A stretch of DNA of 27,036 nt, from contig JALRIY010000006.1 of the NCBI GenBank assembly GCA_023255285.1, forward strand, positions 1 to 27,036, read 5' to 3'. Below the pieces are notes generated by a model. That model did not search any database and was not told the DNA's origin. It worked only from the letters and a program-made list of their open reading frames with translations. Of the stretch, positions 8,809 through 17,504 are shown piece by piece. Source of the stretch: Algoriphagus sp. (GTDB taxonomy: Bacteria; Bacteroidota; Bacteroidia; Cytophagales; Cyclobacteriaceae). Made by a program: the position numbers and the translations under genes. Each line of letters starts with the position of its first letter. Position 1 is the stretch's first letter.

Positions 8809-10722
8809 ATGCAAATCCTACCAGGACCTTTACTAGCTCAAATCAACAACCCAGCTGATTTGAAGAATTTTTCAAAGGATACTTTAGTTCAAGTATGCCA
8901 AGAACTCCGTCAATTTATTATTGATAATGTCTCTGTCTATGGAGGTCATTTTGGAGCGAGCTTGGGTGTGGTAGAGCTCACTGTAGCATTACATTACGTG
9001 CTCAATACTCCTCAAGATCAATTGGTCTGGGATGTGGGTCACCAAGCCTATGGTCATAAAATATTAACTGGGAGACGGGATGTATTTCATACGAATCGTA
9101 TTTATGGGGGCATGTCTGGTTTTCCAAAACGAAAGGAAAGCGAATACGATACTTTTGGGGTAGGTCACTCGAGTACGTCAATTTCCGCAGCTTTGGGCAT
9201 GGCTATGGCCTCCAAATACAAGGGTGCTCCTTTGCAACATGTTGCAGTAATTGGAGATGGTTCCTTGACAGGAGGAATGGCCTTTGAGGCGTTAAATCAT
9301 GCAGGAGTGAGCGGCACTAACTTGCTTATTATCCTCAATGACAATTGCATGTCCATTGATCCCAATGTAGGCGCATTGAAAGATTATTTGACAGATATCA
9401 CTACCTCTCACACCTACAATAAGGTAAAAGACGAAGTATGGAACGTGCTCGGCAAACTCAGTAAGTTTGGAAGTAGTGCACAAGAAATTATATCCAAAGT
9501 AGAAGGGGCAATCAAGTCGGCAGTACTCAAACAAAGTAATCTGTTTGAATCGCTCAACCTTCGCTATTTTGGTCCGGTCGATGGCCATGACGTGGACCAC
9601 CTTGTAGAGATTCTTAGAGATCTTAAAGATATTCCGGGGCCTAAGATCCTTCATTGTATCACTGTCAAAGGCAAGGGATATGGCCCTGCAGAAAAGGGAA
9701 ATAAGACTACTTGGCATGCTCCCGGTACCTTTGACAAGGTAACGGGTGAAATCTATAAAAAAACCCCAAGTACTCCTCAAGCACCCAAATACCAAGATGT
9801 TTTTGGACATACCTTAATCGAACTTGCTGAAAACGATGCGCGCATCATGGGGGTAACTCCTGCCATGCCCTCGGGCTCTTCCATGAATTTGATGATGGCA
9901 GCCATGCCAGACCGCGCGTTTGATGTGGGTATCGCCGAGCAACATGCAGTTACTTTTTCAGCTGGAATGGCAACACAAGGACTGGTTCCTTTTTGTAACA
10001 TTTACTCTTCCTTTATGCAACGGGCCTACGATCAGGTGGTGCATGACGTATGCCTTCAAAATTTGCCTGTAGTATTTTGTTTAGATCGTGCAGGCTTTGC
10101 CGGAGCAGATGGACCAACCCACCATGGGGCTTACGACATTGCCTATTTCCGTTGCGTACCCAACTTGGTGGTTTCATCGCCGATGAATGAGGAAGAATTG
10201 CGCAACCTGATGTATACAGGCTCCAACCATGGGGGGCCATTTTCTATTCGTTACCCGAGAGGCAATGGGGTGATGCCCAATTGGAAAACACCTTTGCAAG
10301 CCATTCCGGTAGGTCAAGGCAGATGCATTAAGTCAGGGGAAGAAGTGGCTATCTTGACGCTTGGGCACATCGGTAACTATGCCGTGGAGGCCTGTACATC
10401 CCTTTCTAAAGAAGGATTGAACCCTGCACATTACGACATGCGCTTTGTGAAACCTTTGGATGAGCAATTATTGCATGAGATATTCAGCACCTTCAAAAAG
10501 GTAATCACCGTAGAAGACGGTTGCTTGATGGGTGGATTTGGTTCTGCGGTCCTAGAATGGATGGTTGACCAAGGCTATCAAGCTCAAGTAAAGCGTTTGG
10601 GTATTCCAGATGACGTGATCGAACATGGAGAGCAATTGGAATTGCATCGCGACTGTGGCTTTGATCCTCAGGGCATTGTCAATGCAGTTAAGGCATTGAC
10701 CGAGCAAGAACAATTTGCCTAA
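8809..10722 (+). CDS. dxs: 1-deoxy-D-xylulose-5-phosphate synthase
   Basis: A 637-residue thiamine-diphosphate enzyme that condenses pyruvate and glyceraldehyde-3-phosphate to DXP, the first step of the MEP isoprenoid pathway (also feeding ThDP and PLP synthesis in many bacteria). It shows WDVGHQAYGHK with the conserved histidine, the ThDP/Mg motif GDGSLTGGMAFEALNHAG, and the catalytic glutamate E377 in AEQHAVTFSAGMA, followed by the C-terminal transketolase domain (SIRYPRGNG). Length is normal. I chose ATG at 8809; a TTG two codons earlier (8803) is possible. It is divergent from scpA and followed after 13 bp by an alpha/beta hydrolase, probably in the same transcript. Confidence 0.97.
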   Translation: MQILPGPLLAQINNPADLKNFSKDTLVQVCQELRQFIIDNVSVYGGHFGASLGVVELTVALHYVLNTPQDQLVWDVGHQAYGHKILTGRRDVFHTNRIYGGMSGFPKRKESEYDTFGVGHSSTSISAALGMAMASKYKGAPLQHVAVIGDGSLTGGMAFEALNHAGVSGTNLLIILNDNCMSIDPNVGALKDYLTDITTSHTYNKVKDEVWNVLGKLSKFGSSAQEIISKVEGAIKSAVLKQSNLFESLNLRYFGPVDGHDVDHLVEILRDLKDIPGPKILHCITVKGKGYGPAEKGNKTTWHAPGTFDKVTGEIYKKTPSTPQAPKYQDVFGHTLIELAENDARIMGVTPAMPSGSSMNLMMAAMPDRAFDVGIAEQHAVTFSAGMATQGLVPFCNIYSSFMQRAYDQVVHDVCLQNLPVVFCLDRAGFAGADGPTHHGAYDIAYFRCVPNLVVSSPMNEEELRNLMYTGSNHGGPFSIRYPRGNGVMPNWKTPLQAIPVGQGRCIKSGEEVAILTLGHIGNYAVEACTSLSKEGLNPAHYDMRFVKPLDEQLLHEIFSTFKKVITVEDGCLMGGFGSAVLEWMVDQGYQAQVKRLGIPDDVIEHGEQLELHRDCGFDPQGIVNAVKALTEQEQFA

Positions 10723-10735
10723 AACCAGCACTTCC

Positions 10736-11500
10736 ATGCTGCATTTTTTTGAAAAAGGTCACGGTCATCCTCTGCTCTTCTTTCATGGATTTTGCGAATC
10801 TGGAGAAATGTGGAGACACCTTGCTGATTCCTTATCCTCTCAGTACCGGGTTATTTGCCCTGATTTTCCAGGTTTTGGCAATTCTCCCCTAAATCAACCC
10901 ATACAGGGTATCGAAGAAGTGGCTGAGCAGTTGGAAGACTGGATAGAAGCCTTGCAAATCAAAAACCCCATTGTATTGGGCCATTCCTTGGGTGGCTATG
11001 TGGCTTTGGCACTACTCGAACGAATGGGAGAAAGGATTAAAGCAATTGGTCTTCTTCATTCAACAGCTTTTGCGGATGACCAGGAAAAGAAGGAAATGCG
11101 CAATCGGGTCCTTGTATTTTTGAAAAAGCACGGAGCCGCCAAATTTGTCAGTTCTTTTGTTCCCCAGTTATTTCCTGAGCACCGCCGAATCGAGCTTGCC
11201 GAAGCCATGGCAGTGGCTATTGAAGATGGAAAACGTTCTAGCCTTGAAGGTTTACTGGCCTATACGGCAGCGATGCGTGACCGCAAAGAAAGACTAGCGG
11301 TACTTGAGCAGTTTGTAGGCCCCAAGCTCTTGCTAGCAGGTACTTTAGATGGGGCAGTTAAAATTGAATCCAGCCGAGCACAGCAGAAAGCCTATACGCA
11401 CTATGTTGAACTCGAGGGCGTGGGTCATTTGGGGATGGTGGAGGAAAAAGAAAAAACTTTGTCAGTAGTCCAAGACTTTATATACGAAGTACTTAAGTAG
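10736..11500 (+). CDS. Alpha/beta-fold hydrolase
   Basis: A 254-residue cytoplasmic alpha/beta hydrolase with no signal peptide. The oxyanion-hole region is LLFFHGFCESGEMW, the nucleophile is S84 in LGHSLGGYVA, the likely acid is the Asp in AGTLDGAV, and the catalytic His is in VGHLGMVEE near the C-terminus. The triad is complete. These motifs do not distinguish esterase, lactonase or C-C hydrolase activity, so no substrate is proposed. The ATG at 10736 is preferred to an in-frame TTG at 10715 that would overlap dxs. It lies just downstream of dxs and its 3' end overlaps the convergent fRMsr gene by 8 bp. Confidence 0.85.
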   Translation: MLHFFEKGHGHPLLFFHGFCESGEMWRHLADSLSSQYRVICPDFPGFGNSPLNQPIQGIEEVAEQLEDWIEALQIKNPIVLGHSLGGYVALALLERMGERIKAIGLLHSTAFADDQEKKEMRNRVLVFLKKHGAAKFVSSFVPQLFPEHRRIELAEAMAVAIEDGKRSSLEGLLAYTAAMRDRKERLAVLEQFVGPKLLLAGTLDGAVKIESSRAQQKAYTHYVELEGVGHLGMVEEKEKTLSVVQDFIYEVLK

Positions 11501-11981
11501 TTGTAGTTTTTTCAAGAATACCCATCAAGTCCTCCAAATAGCGCTGGTCTACTGCATCAAAATCATCCAACCTATCGCTATCCACATCCAAGACGAGAAA
11601 TACTTCTCCGTTTTGAAATGCAGGAACGACGATTTCAGATTTGGAAGCTGAACTGCAGGCGATGTGTCCTGGAAAAGCATCCACATCGGGGATCAATTGA
11701 GTTTTCTTTTCCTTCCAGGCCGTACCGCAGACGCCCCGTCCGTAGGCAATTCTGGTGCAGGCGATGGGACCTTGAAAAGGGCCGAGCACCAACTCCTGGC
11801 CTTGCACCACATAAAACCCCACCCAAAAAAAACCAAAAGCTTCCCGAAGTGCAGCAGCGATATTGGCCAGATTGGCTACCAAATCTTGCTCACCAGAGAT
11901 TAATGCCTCCACTTGAGGAAGGAGCGCTTGGTAAATTTCTTCTTTGCTCCCTGCTTGAGGAAGGAATAAGGTTTCAGCCAT
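11493..11981 (-). CDS. msrC: Free methionine-(R)-sulfoxide reductase (GAF-domain fRMsr)
   Basis: A 162-residue single GAF-domain protein. Three cysteines, C75, C85 and C109, lie in GPIACTRIAYGRGVCGTAW and FPGHIACSSASKSEIVVP. Their spacing (10 and 24 residues) is the same as the catalytic and resolving cysteines C84, C94 and C118 of E. coli fRMsr, so it should be an active enzyme that reduces free Met-R-sulfoxide using thioredoxin. The C-terminal LDVDSDRLDDFDAVDQ segment also fits. It overlaps the end of ribD by 8 bp and is probably translationally coupled to it. Confidence 0.93.
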   Translation of the reverse strand: MAETLFLPQAGSKEEIYQALLPQVEALISGEQDLVANLANIAAALREAFGFFWVGFYVVQGQELVLGPFQGPIACTRIAYGRGVCGTAWKEKKTQLIPDVDAFPGHIACSSASKSEIVVPAFQNGEVFLVLDVDSDRLDDFDAVDQRYLEDLMGILEKTTTT

Positions 11982-12996
11982 GGTAATAAATTTCTAGTTG
12001 ATCCTCCCCAATTGCATGCGATTCGGAAGGAGCTTGTGTGAGCTGGGGTGCAGCAATACCGCATTCAAATTCAATGGGAGCAGTAAATACCCGGGCTTCG
12101 TCCCAAAGTCCCGCTTTCAAAAACTGATTGATCGTTTGACTTCCCCCTTCAATCAGGACACTTTGAATTTGACGGGCATGCAAGTTGGCCAGTAGGGCTT
12201 CAAGAAAATTCCTTTCCGATAATTTGATCCTTTCCAAGTTTGAAAGGGATTCGTTTTTTAGCGTATTGTAACAAAGTGTTGGAATCTGCTGGTCAAAAAG
12301 GTTCAGGTTGGCGGGAAGTTCCAACTGGGAATCCAGCACTATGCGTATGGGGTTGGTTCCGCTCCAGTCCCGTACATTCAATCGAGGATTGTCGAAGAGG
12401 GCAGTATTTTTTCCCACTAGGATGGCCTGCTCCTCTGCCCGCCATTGGTGGACTAGCTGCCTGCTTTGAGAGCAACTGATCCATTTGGAGTCAAAATTTT
12501 CCCGGGCAATAAACCCATCCTGAGTTTGGGCCCACTTGAGAATCAGGTAGGGTCGTTGTTTTTCCTGTTGGCAAAAAAAGCGGCGATTCTGCCACCTTGC
12601 CTCTCTCTCCAAAAGCCCCACTTGTACAGATATTCCCGCTTCTTCAAGCAACTTTACTCCCTTTCCAGCCACTAATGGGTTGGGGTCTAAGGTGGCCACC
12701 ACCACTGATTTAATTCCTCTTTCGACCAATAAGTTGGCACAAGGAGGAGTTTTCCCATAGTGGGAGCACGGTTCCAAACTGACATAAGCCGTAGCATCTG
12801 CTAGTAATTGGGGATCGTTGACCGAGGCAATCGCATTGACTTCTGCATGGGATCCCCCATACTGGGCATGGAATCCTTCACCGATAATTTTCCCCGCATG
12901 CACGAGTACGCATCCCACCAAAGGATTGGGGCGTACGGACCCTTTTCCTCGTTCGGCGAGGTCAAGTGCACGTTGCATGAAAAGCGAGGGATTCAT
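11974..12996 (-). CDS. ribD: Bifunctional diaminohydroxyphosphoribosylaminopyrimidine deaminase / reductase
   Basis: A 340-residue riboflavin-pathway enzyme. The N-terminal deaminase domain has PNPLVGCV (24-30), the zinc-site HAE (H50, E52) and the PCxxxGKTPPC motif (C77, C86). The C-terminal domain (from about residue 148, YLILKWAQTQDGFIA) is the NADPH-dependent reductase and carries the SVLIEGGSQTINQFL motif. It converts the second pathway intermediate through two steps to the ribitylamino-uracil phosphate. Length is slightly short for the family but both domains are intact. The start is ATG, preceded five bases upstream by a perfect TAAATTTG -7-like box. No other rib genes are in the window. 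Confidence 0.96.
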   Translation of the reverse strand: MNPSLFMQRALDLAERGKGSVRPNPLVGCVLVHAGKIIGEGFHAQYGGSHAEVNAIASVNDPQLLADATAYVSLEPCSHYGKTPPCANLLVERGIKSVVVATLDPNPLVAGKGVKLLEEAGISVQVGLLEREARWQNRRFFCQQEKQRPYLILKWAQTQDGFIARENFDSKWISCSQSRQLVHQWRAEEQAILVGKNTALFDNPRLNVRDWSGTNPIRIVLDSQLELPANLNLFDQQIPTLCYNTLKNESLSNLERIKLSERNFLEALLANLHARQIQSVLIEGGSQTINQFLKAGLWDEARVFTAPIEFECGIAAPQLTQAPSESHAIGEDQLEIYYHG

Positions 12997-13001
12997 GAGT
13001 T

Positions 13002-13009
13002 CAAATTTA
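13002..13009 (-). promoter_or_regulatory. Candidate -7 promoter box for ribD (TAAATTTG)
   Basis: The minus strand reads TAAATTTG, a perfect fit to the Bacteroidota TAnnTTTG -7 consensus, with only AACTC between it and the ribD ATG. A weak TTG lies about 22 bases further upstream. Transcription would start at or next to the start codon, implying a leaderless mRNA. Confidence 0.4.
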
Positions 13010-13137
13010 GTTCAATTCTTGTCATTCTCAGCAAGTAAGTGCTTGCTTCAACCCAATTTGCATGGATCAAGGATGAAATTCTACTTTCTTTAAAAGGATT
13101 CTTTTCTTTAGACACCAGAAAATTCTAGCACTCGATG

Positions 13138-13145
13138 TACTTTTG
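13138..13145 (+). promoter_or_regulatory. Candidate -7 promoter box for dgt (TACTTTTG)
   Basis: TACTTTTG fits TAnnTTTG perfectly and ends 3 bases before the first ATG (13149) and 6 before the second (13152). No clear -33 TTTG is present at the usual distance. As with the divergent ribD, this placement would give an mRNA with almost no leader. Confidence 0.35.
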
Positions 13146-13148
13146 TGT

Positions 13149-14495
13149 ATGATGAATTGGGAAAAATTACTCGCCTTTGGGCGTTTTGGAGAGCAGGCAA
13201 AAGGAACAAACACGGACTCCGCACGTTCTGAATTTGAAGTGGACTACGATCGCATTATTTTTTCTGCTCCTTTTCGAAATCTCCAAGATAAAACCCAAGT
13301 TTTCCCCCTACCCGAGCAGGCTTTTGTGCACACCCGCTTGACACACAGTCTGGAAGTATCCTCAGTCGGTCGCTCCCTAGGAAAAGCGGCAGGGGAAAAA
13401 ATACTTGAAAAATACCCCAAACTTAGTTCCAAAGGAATCACCGCAGCAGGAATTGGTTCGATTGTAGCAGCAGCAGCGCTTACCCACGACATTGGCAACC
13501 CTCCTTTTGGTCATGCTGGGGAAGAGGCAATTTCTGATTTTTTCAGGCTTCAGCCCTATGGCACCAGCTGGAAACCCCATGTTCGGGAGGATCAGTGGAC
13601 TGATTTGATCAACTTTGAAGGCAATGCACAGGGGTTCCGGATGTTGGTTTCCAAGCAAAATGGGTTGAAATTAACGTATGCGACCCTAGCGGCATTTACC
13701 AAGTATCCCCGTCCTAGTTTGATTGTACAGCGTGATTTGGCTAGAAAGAGTCAAAAAAAATATGGTTTCTTTATCAACCACCTTCAGGATTTTGAGCGAA
13801 TGGCTCAGGAACTGGGCTTGGAAAAAGTAGGAAACGATTGCTGGGCTCGCCATCCACTTGCCTTTTTGGTGGAGGCGGCAGATGACATCTGTTACAACAT
13901 TATTGACTTAGAAGATGGCTGTACCCTGGGTCTAGTCACTTTTGAGGATTCACTTTCCTTGTTGAAACCTATTTTGGGAGAGAAGTTTGATCCAGAGAAA
14001 CTAAAGGGGCGAACCCAATCACAAAATTTGGGAGCCCTTCGAGCCCTAGCCATTGGACAGTTAATTCGGGAAACGGTAGAGGCCTTCATTATCTATGAGG
14101 AGAGCATACGAAAGGGCAATTTTGACAAGGCGCTTACAGACATCATTCCCTCTGCCAAGGCCTTGGCAGAGATCTCCCAGCGGTCTGTACAGCAGATTTA
14201 CCGTGCTCAGGTCGTGTTAGAAAAAGAAGCTGTTGGATTTCAAGTGCTAAATGGCTTACTCGAAGTATTTAGCCAAGCCCTATACCATCATTGCTATGCG
14301 CCGGAGCGTGTATCAGGTCAGGACAAAAGTTTACTTAGACTACTTCCGGAGGATTTTCCACTCAAAGGTTTTGGAACCGAATCAAATGCCTATCCCCTGC
14401 TCCGTGCGTTGATTGACTTTATCTCAGGCATGACCGACAAGTATGCTCTGAATCTGTATCGACGGGTAAAGGGAATCTCCCTTCCAGGGGCTTGA
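13149..14495 (+). CDS. dgt: Deoxyguanosinetriphosphate triphosphohydrolase-like (HD-domain dNTPase)
   Basis: About 448 residues of the Dgt/SAMHD1-like HD superfamily, which hydrolyses dNTPs to deoxynucleosides and triphosphate and so tunes dNTP pools. The N-terminal RSEFEVDYDRIIFSAPFRNLQDKTQVFPL (27-55) is characteristic. The metal site is H66 (RLTHSLEV), H113-D114 (ALTHDIGNPPFGHAGE) and an Asp at about 245-246 (EAADDICYNIID). EGNAQGFRML is also conserved. Two adjacent ATGs (13149, 13152) are the natural starts; a TTG at 13143 is less likely because the -7 box overlaps it. The gene converges on hflX with 22 bp between stop codons. Confidence 0.93.
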   Translation: MMNWEKLLAFGRFGEQAKGTNTDSARSEFEVDYDRIIFSAPFRNLQDKTQVFPLPEQAFVHTRLTHSLEVSSVGRSLGKAAGEKILEKYPKLSSKGITAAGIGSIVAAAALTHDIGNPPFGHAGEEAISDFFRLQPYGTSWKPHVREDQWTDLINFEGNAQGFRMLVSKQNGLKLTYATLAAFTKYPRPSLIVQRDLARKSQKKYGFFINHLQDFERMAQELGLEKVGNDCWARHPLAFLVEAADDICYNIIDLEDGCTLGLVTFEDSLSLLKPILGEKFDPEKLKGRTQSQNLGALRALAIGQLIRETVEAFIIYEESIRKGNFDKALTDIIPSAKALAEISQRSVQQIYRAQVVLEKEAVGFQVLNGLLEVFSQALYHHCYAPERVSGQDKSLLRLLPEDFPLKGFGTESNAYPLLRALIDFISGMTDKYALNLYRRVKGISLPGA

Positions 14496-14517
14496 TTGGT
14501 GACTCTTAGGAAGAAGG

Positions 14518-15786
14518 TTACTGTTCTTCTTCCCAGTTTTCTCCCCAGTCTACCACCTGATCTTCCAAGTAGTGCGGGTACAGTTTGCGGTGTTGTTTTT
14601 TCACCTCTTGTACCAAAGCTTCGCGAAAGCCTTCCACATTGTCACCTAGAGATGCTGCCATAAACACAGGACCAATGCCATTCTTCTTCTCAAAAGCCTC
14701 GGAGAGCGCCTTGAAATCGAGGTAGCGGGTTTCTTGTAGTTCGTGCTCAGAGATGAGCAACAATTCCTCTTGGGTCGGCATTTGCTGGACTAGATCTACC
14801 TTATTAAAAACAAGTAAGACGGGCTTGTCTCCTGCCTTAATCTCTTGAAGTGTTTGGGTGACGACTTCAATATGGTCCTCAAAAGCATGGTGCGATAAGT
14901 CTACCACATGCACCAATAGGTCTGCTTCTCGAATTTCATCGAGGGTGGACTTGAAGGATTCAATTAGGTGAGTGGGCAATTTGCGGATAAAACCTACCGT
15001 ATCGGAAAGCAAGAAAGGAATATTTTCCAAAACCACTTTCCGTACCGTAGCATCCACAGTAGCAAAGAGTTTGTTTTCAGCTAGAATATCTGTTTTTGTA
15101 ATCAAGTTCATCAAGGTGGATTTTCCCACATTGGTGTAGCCGACTAGCGCTACACGCACAATACCCTTTCTGCCTTTTCGTTGGGTAATCCCTTGCTTTT
15201 CTATTTCTTGAAGTTTTTCTTTGAGTAAGGAGATTTTTGCACGAATGTCTCGCTTATCTGTTTCAATCTCTTTTTCACCGGATCCCCCTCGTGTACCAGT
15301 ACCTCCGCGCTGCCGCTCCAAGTGGGTCCACATGTTGGTCAATCGGGGCAATAAGTATTGAAAACGTGCCAGTTCTACCTGGGTTTTGGCCTGTGCCGAC
15401 TGTGCGCGCTTCAAAAAGATATCCAGAATGAGTAGGGAGCGATCGTAGATTTTTACTTTGAGCTCATTCTCCAAATTTCGCATTTGGGAGGGGCTCAAGT
15501 CGTCGTCAAAGATGACCATGTCCACCGCAAAATGTTCCACATAGGTTTGGATCTCCTCCAATTTTCCTTTCCCCACAAAGGTGCGGATGTCAGGCTTGTC
15601 CATTTTTTGTTTAAAACGGTACACTGTTTTTGCACCGAGTGTCTCTGTTAGGAAGGCCAATTCATCTAGATGCTCCTCCACTTCCTGTTCAGGTTGATAT
15701 TGGCGCACCAAGGTGACTAAGACGGCAGTTTCCTGTCGAGGGGCGGTATCGTGTAATTTTTGGAGTTTTCTTGAAAATTTACTCAT
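14518..15786 (-). CDS. hflX: GTPase HflX
   Basis: A 422-residue ribosome-associated GTPase that splits stalled or stress-arrested ribosomes. The N-terminal HflX domain includes VGKGKLEEIQ and VIFDDDLSPSQMRNLE, and the linker signature RGGTGTRGGSGEKEIETDKRDI lies near residues 160-182. The G domain has G1 GYTNVGKS (216-223), G3 DTVG (262-265) and G4 NKVD (328-331). I chose the ATG at 15786 (MSKFSRKL); an upstream TTG would add ten residues without family support. It is divergent from rfbC. Confidence 0.95.
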   Translation of the reverse strand: MSKFSRKLQKLHDTAPRQETAVLVTLVRQYQPEQEVEEHLDELAFLTETLGAKTVYRFKQKMDKPDIRTFVGKGKLEEIQTYVEHFAVDMVIFDDDLSPSQMRNLENELKVKIYDRSLLILDIFLKRAQSAQAKTQVELARFQYLLPRLTNMWTHLERQRGGTGTRGGSGEKEIETDKRDIRAKISLLKEKLQEIEKQGITQRKGRKGIVRVALVGYTNVGKSTLMNLITKTDILAENKLFATVDATVRKVVLENIPFLLSDTVGFIRKLPTHLIESFKSTLDEIREADLLVHVVDLSHHAFEDHIEVVTQTLQEIKAGDKPVLLVFNKVDLVQQMPTQEELLLISEHELQETRYLDFKALSEAFEKKNGIGPVFMAASLGDNVEGFREALVQEVKKQHRKLYPHYLEDQVVDWGENWEEEQ

Positions 15787-15916
15787 GTACTGGCTGTGGA
15801 TAGATCTCTTCTGCAATGTCTATGGAGGAGCTGCTTTTCCCATGACTTGGTCATTGCTCCCCCAAATTTGAGCATAATTCCTTAGATTAGATTAGGATAC
15901 TCTCTTTGGGTATGGT

Positions 15917-15940
15917 TATTTTGCTGTCGAAAGCAAAATA
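15917..15940. promoter_or_regulatory. 9-bp inverted repeat in the rfbC leader
   Basis: TATTTTGCT, a six-base loop and AGCAAAATA form a perfect 9-bp inverted repeat that ends 10 bases before the rfbC ATG. It could be an operator or a 5'-UTR hairpin affecting translation. There is no T-tract, so it is not an intrinsic terminator. Confidence 0.35.
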
Positions 15941-15950
15941 TAACGCCCAA

Positions 15951-16505
15951 ATGGCAGAAATTAAGCAAACCTACCTCCCTGGTGTCTTCGAGATTTTTCC
16001 GCGCGTCTTCCCAGACAGTAGGGGTTATTTTTTTGAATCCTTCCGGAGTGATTGGCTGGAGCAGGTTGGGGTGCAGGAATCATGGGTGCAGGACAACCAA
16101 TCTTTTTCACAGAAGGGGACGGTTCGTGGAATTCATTTTCAGCTAGGAGAACATGCACAAGCCAAGTTGGTCCGGGTCATTTCCGGAAAAGTGCGCGATT
16201 TTGCTGTGGATTTGAGAAAGGGCTCTGTAACTTTTGGGCAGGTATATACCACGATTTTGGATACGGAGAAGAACAACCTCCTTTACGTTCCTGCTGGCTT
16301 TGGCCATGGCTTTTCGGTCTTGGAAGATGCAGTATTTGTTTACAAGTGCTCTAACTATTACCACAAAGCTTCCGAAGGAGGAGTACTTTGGTCCGATCCT
16401 GCCCTAGGCATTGACTGGGGGGTAGCCGAACCGATTGTATCCGAAAAAGACATGCTTTTACCCAGTCTTTCGGAGTTTGTAGCAGCAACTCAAGGGGGAT
16501 TATAA
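15951..16505 (+). CDS. rfbC: dTDP-4-dehydrorhamnose 3,5-epimerase family protein
   Basis: A 184-residue RmlC/RfbC cupin. It has GVFEIFPRVFPDSRGYFFESF, the catalytic histidine H62 in TVRGIHFQ, the DFAVDLRKGS strand, the Tyr (Y131) in VFVYKCSNYY, and WSDPALGIDW near the C-terminus. The family epimerises C3 and C5 of dTDP-4-keto-6-deoxyglucose for dTDP-L-rhamnose used in surface glycans. No rfbA, rfbB or rfbD lies in the window, so the gene is separated from its usual partners and a related dTDP-sugar epimerase role is possible. The ATG at 15951 gives the normal family length; starts at 15906 (TTG) or 15912 (ATG) would place a hairpin in the coding region. The epimerase gene follows after 36 bp. 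Confidence 0.9.
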   Translation: MAEIKQTYLPGVFEIFPRVFPDSRGYFFESFRSDWLEQVGVQESWVQDNQSFSQKGTVRGIHFQLGEHAQAKLVRVISGKVRDFAVDLRKGSVTFGQVYTTILDTEKNNLLYVPAGFGHGFSVLEDAVFVYKCSNYYHKASEGGVLWSDPALGIDWGVAEPIVSEKDMLLPSLSEFVAATQGGL

Positions 16506-16541
16506 TTGGATAGGAGAAAGTAGGCCCCACAGAAATCAACT

Positions 16542-17504
16542 ATGAATATTTTAATCACCGGAGTAACTGGATTATTTGGGAGGGAACTTGCGAAGACCTT
16601 TTGCTCGCTGGGAACTATTCATGGCCTGAGGCGCTCAAATTCTTCCTTCACGGATCCTGATTTGGCAGGGGTGGCTATTCAATGGCATGAAGGGGATATT
16701 TTGGATTTTAGTTCCCTTTTAGAAGCAGTAGCTGGAATGGATATGGTGATTCATGCTGCCGGAAAAGTATCCTTCTTGCCACAGGACGACAAAGAAGTTT
16801 ATAAAGTTAATCACGAAGGGACAGCCCATGTAGTCAATGCCTTATTGGCGTCAGGGGTACCCAAACTTGTTTACATAAGCTCAGTTGCAGCTTTGGGACA
16901 GATTCCAGGCCAGGAAGATTATGACGAAAAATCCATATGGGTGGATGCTGCCGATCAAACCTCCTATGCCATTTCAAAATACATGGCAGAGTTGGAAGTT
17001 TGGCGAGGCGAACAAGAGGGTTTACAAGTGTTGGTGGTGAATCCAGCAGTGCTTTTAGGGAAAATTTCCCACACTCGAAGCTCAGGAGTACTCTACCAGG
17101 CAATCCGTAAAGGTCTTCCTTTTTTTCCTGCTGGAAATCTCAATTACATCGACGTACGTGATGCTGCAGCGATTACGCAGGCTTTGGTGGCTGCTCAAGC
17201 TTGGGGAGAGCGTTTTATTTTGACTAAGGAAAGCATTCCCTATCAGGCGTTTTTTCAGAAAGTTACTCAGGTTATTGGTGGGATAGCACCCACAAGAGTA
17301 GTCCCCACTTGGGGGATTAATTGGGGATTTCCCTTGCTAAAAATGTTTTTCCTTCTCTTTGGAAAGAAATTACCAATGTCTGCTGCAATGGCTCGAAATG
17401 CGCAACAAAAAACGCGTTATCTAAATAAAAAGGTAGAAGCATATCTACAGTTTCGCTACCGTGACTTGCAAGAAACCTTAAGCTGGGCAAATACCCCCGT
17501 ATAA
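16542..17504 (+). CDS. NAD-dependent epimerase/dehydratase family protein (extended SDR)
   Basis: A 320-residue extended SDR protein with TGVTGLFG (6-13) for NAD(P) binding, HAAGKVSF, the active-site serine region YISSVAALG, and Y142/K146 in TSYAISKYMAE. It resembles dihydroflavonol-reductase-like and sugar-nucleotide-epimerase-like SDRs of Bacteroidota; VVNPAVLLG and YIDVRDAA are typical. The substrate is unknown. Position just behind rfbC makes a nucleotide-sugar role possible, but this SDR type also acts on other small molecules. It is the last gene of its run, followed by a 300-bp gap. Confidence 0.85.
   Translation: MNILITGVTGLFGRELAKTFCSLGTIHGLRRSNSSFTDPDLAGVAIQWHEGDILDFSSLLEAVAGMDMVIHAAGKVSFLPQDDKEVYKVNHEGTAHVVNALLASGVPKLVYISSVAALGQIPGQEDYDEKSIWVDAADQTSYAISKYMAELEVWRGEQEGLQVLVVNPAVLLGKISHTRSSGVLYQAIRKGLPFFPAGNLNYIDVRDAAAITQALVAAQAWGERFILTKESIPYQAFFQKVTQVIGGIAPTRVVPTWGINWGFPLLKMFFLLFGKKLPMSAAMARNAQQKTRYLNKKVEAYLQFRYRDLQETLSWANTPV

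Noticed and set aside
9292..9810. 172-codon open frame antisense to dxs
   Set aside because: It lies opposite the conserved ThDP domain of dxs and has no domain or start context of its own.
14509..14533. 8-bp hairpin (GGAAGAAG/CTTCTTCC) at the dgt-hflX junction as a terminator
   Set aside because: The 3' arm encodes the Glu-rich end of HflX, the stem is weak in G+C and only a short T-run follows, so chance is as likely as function.
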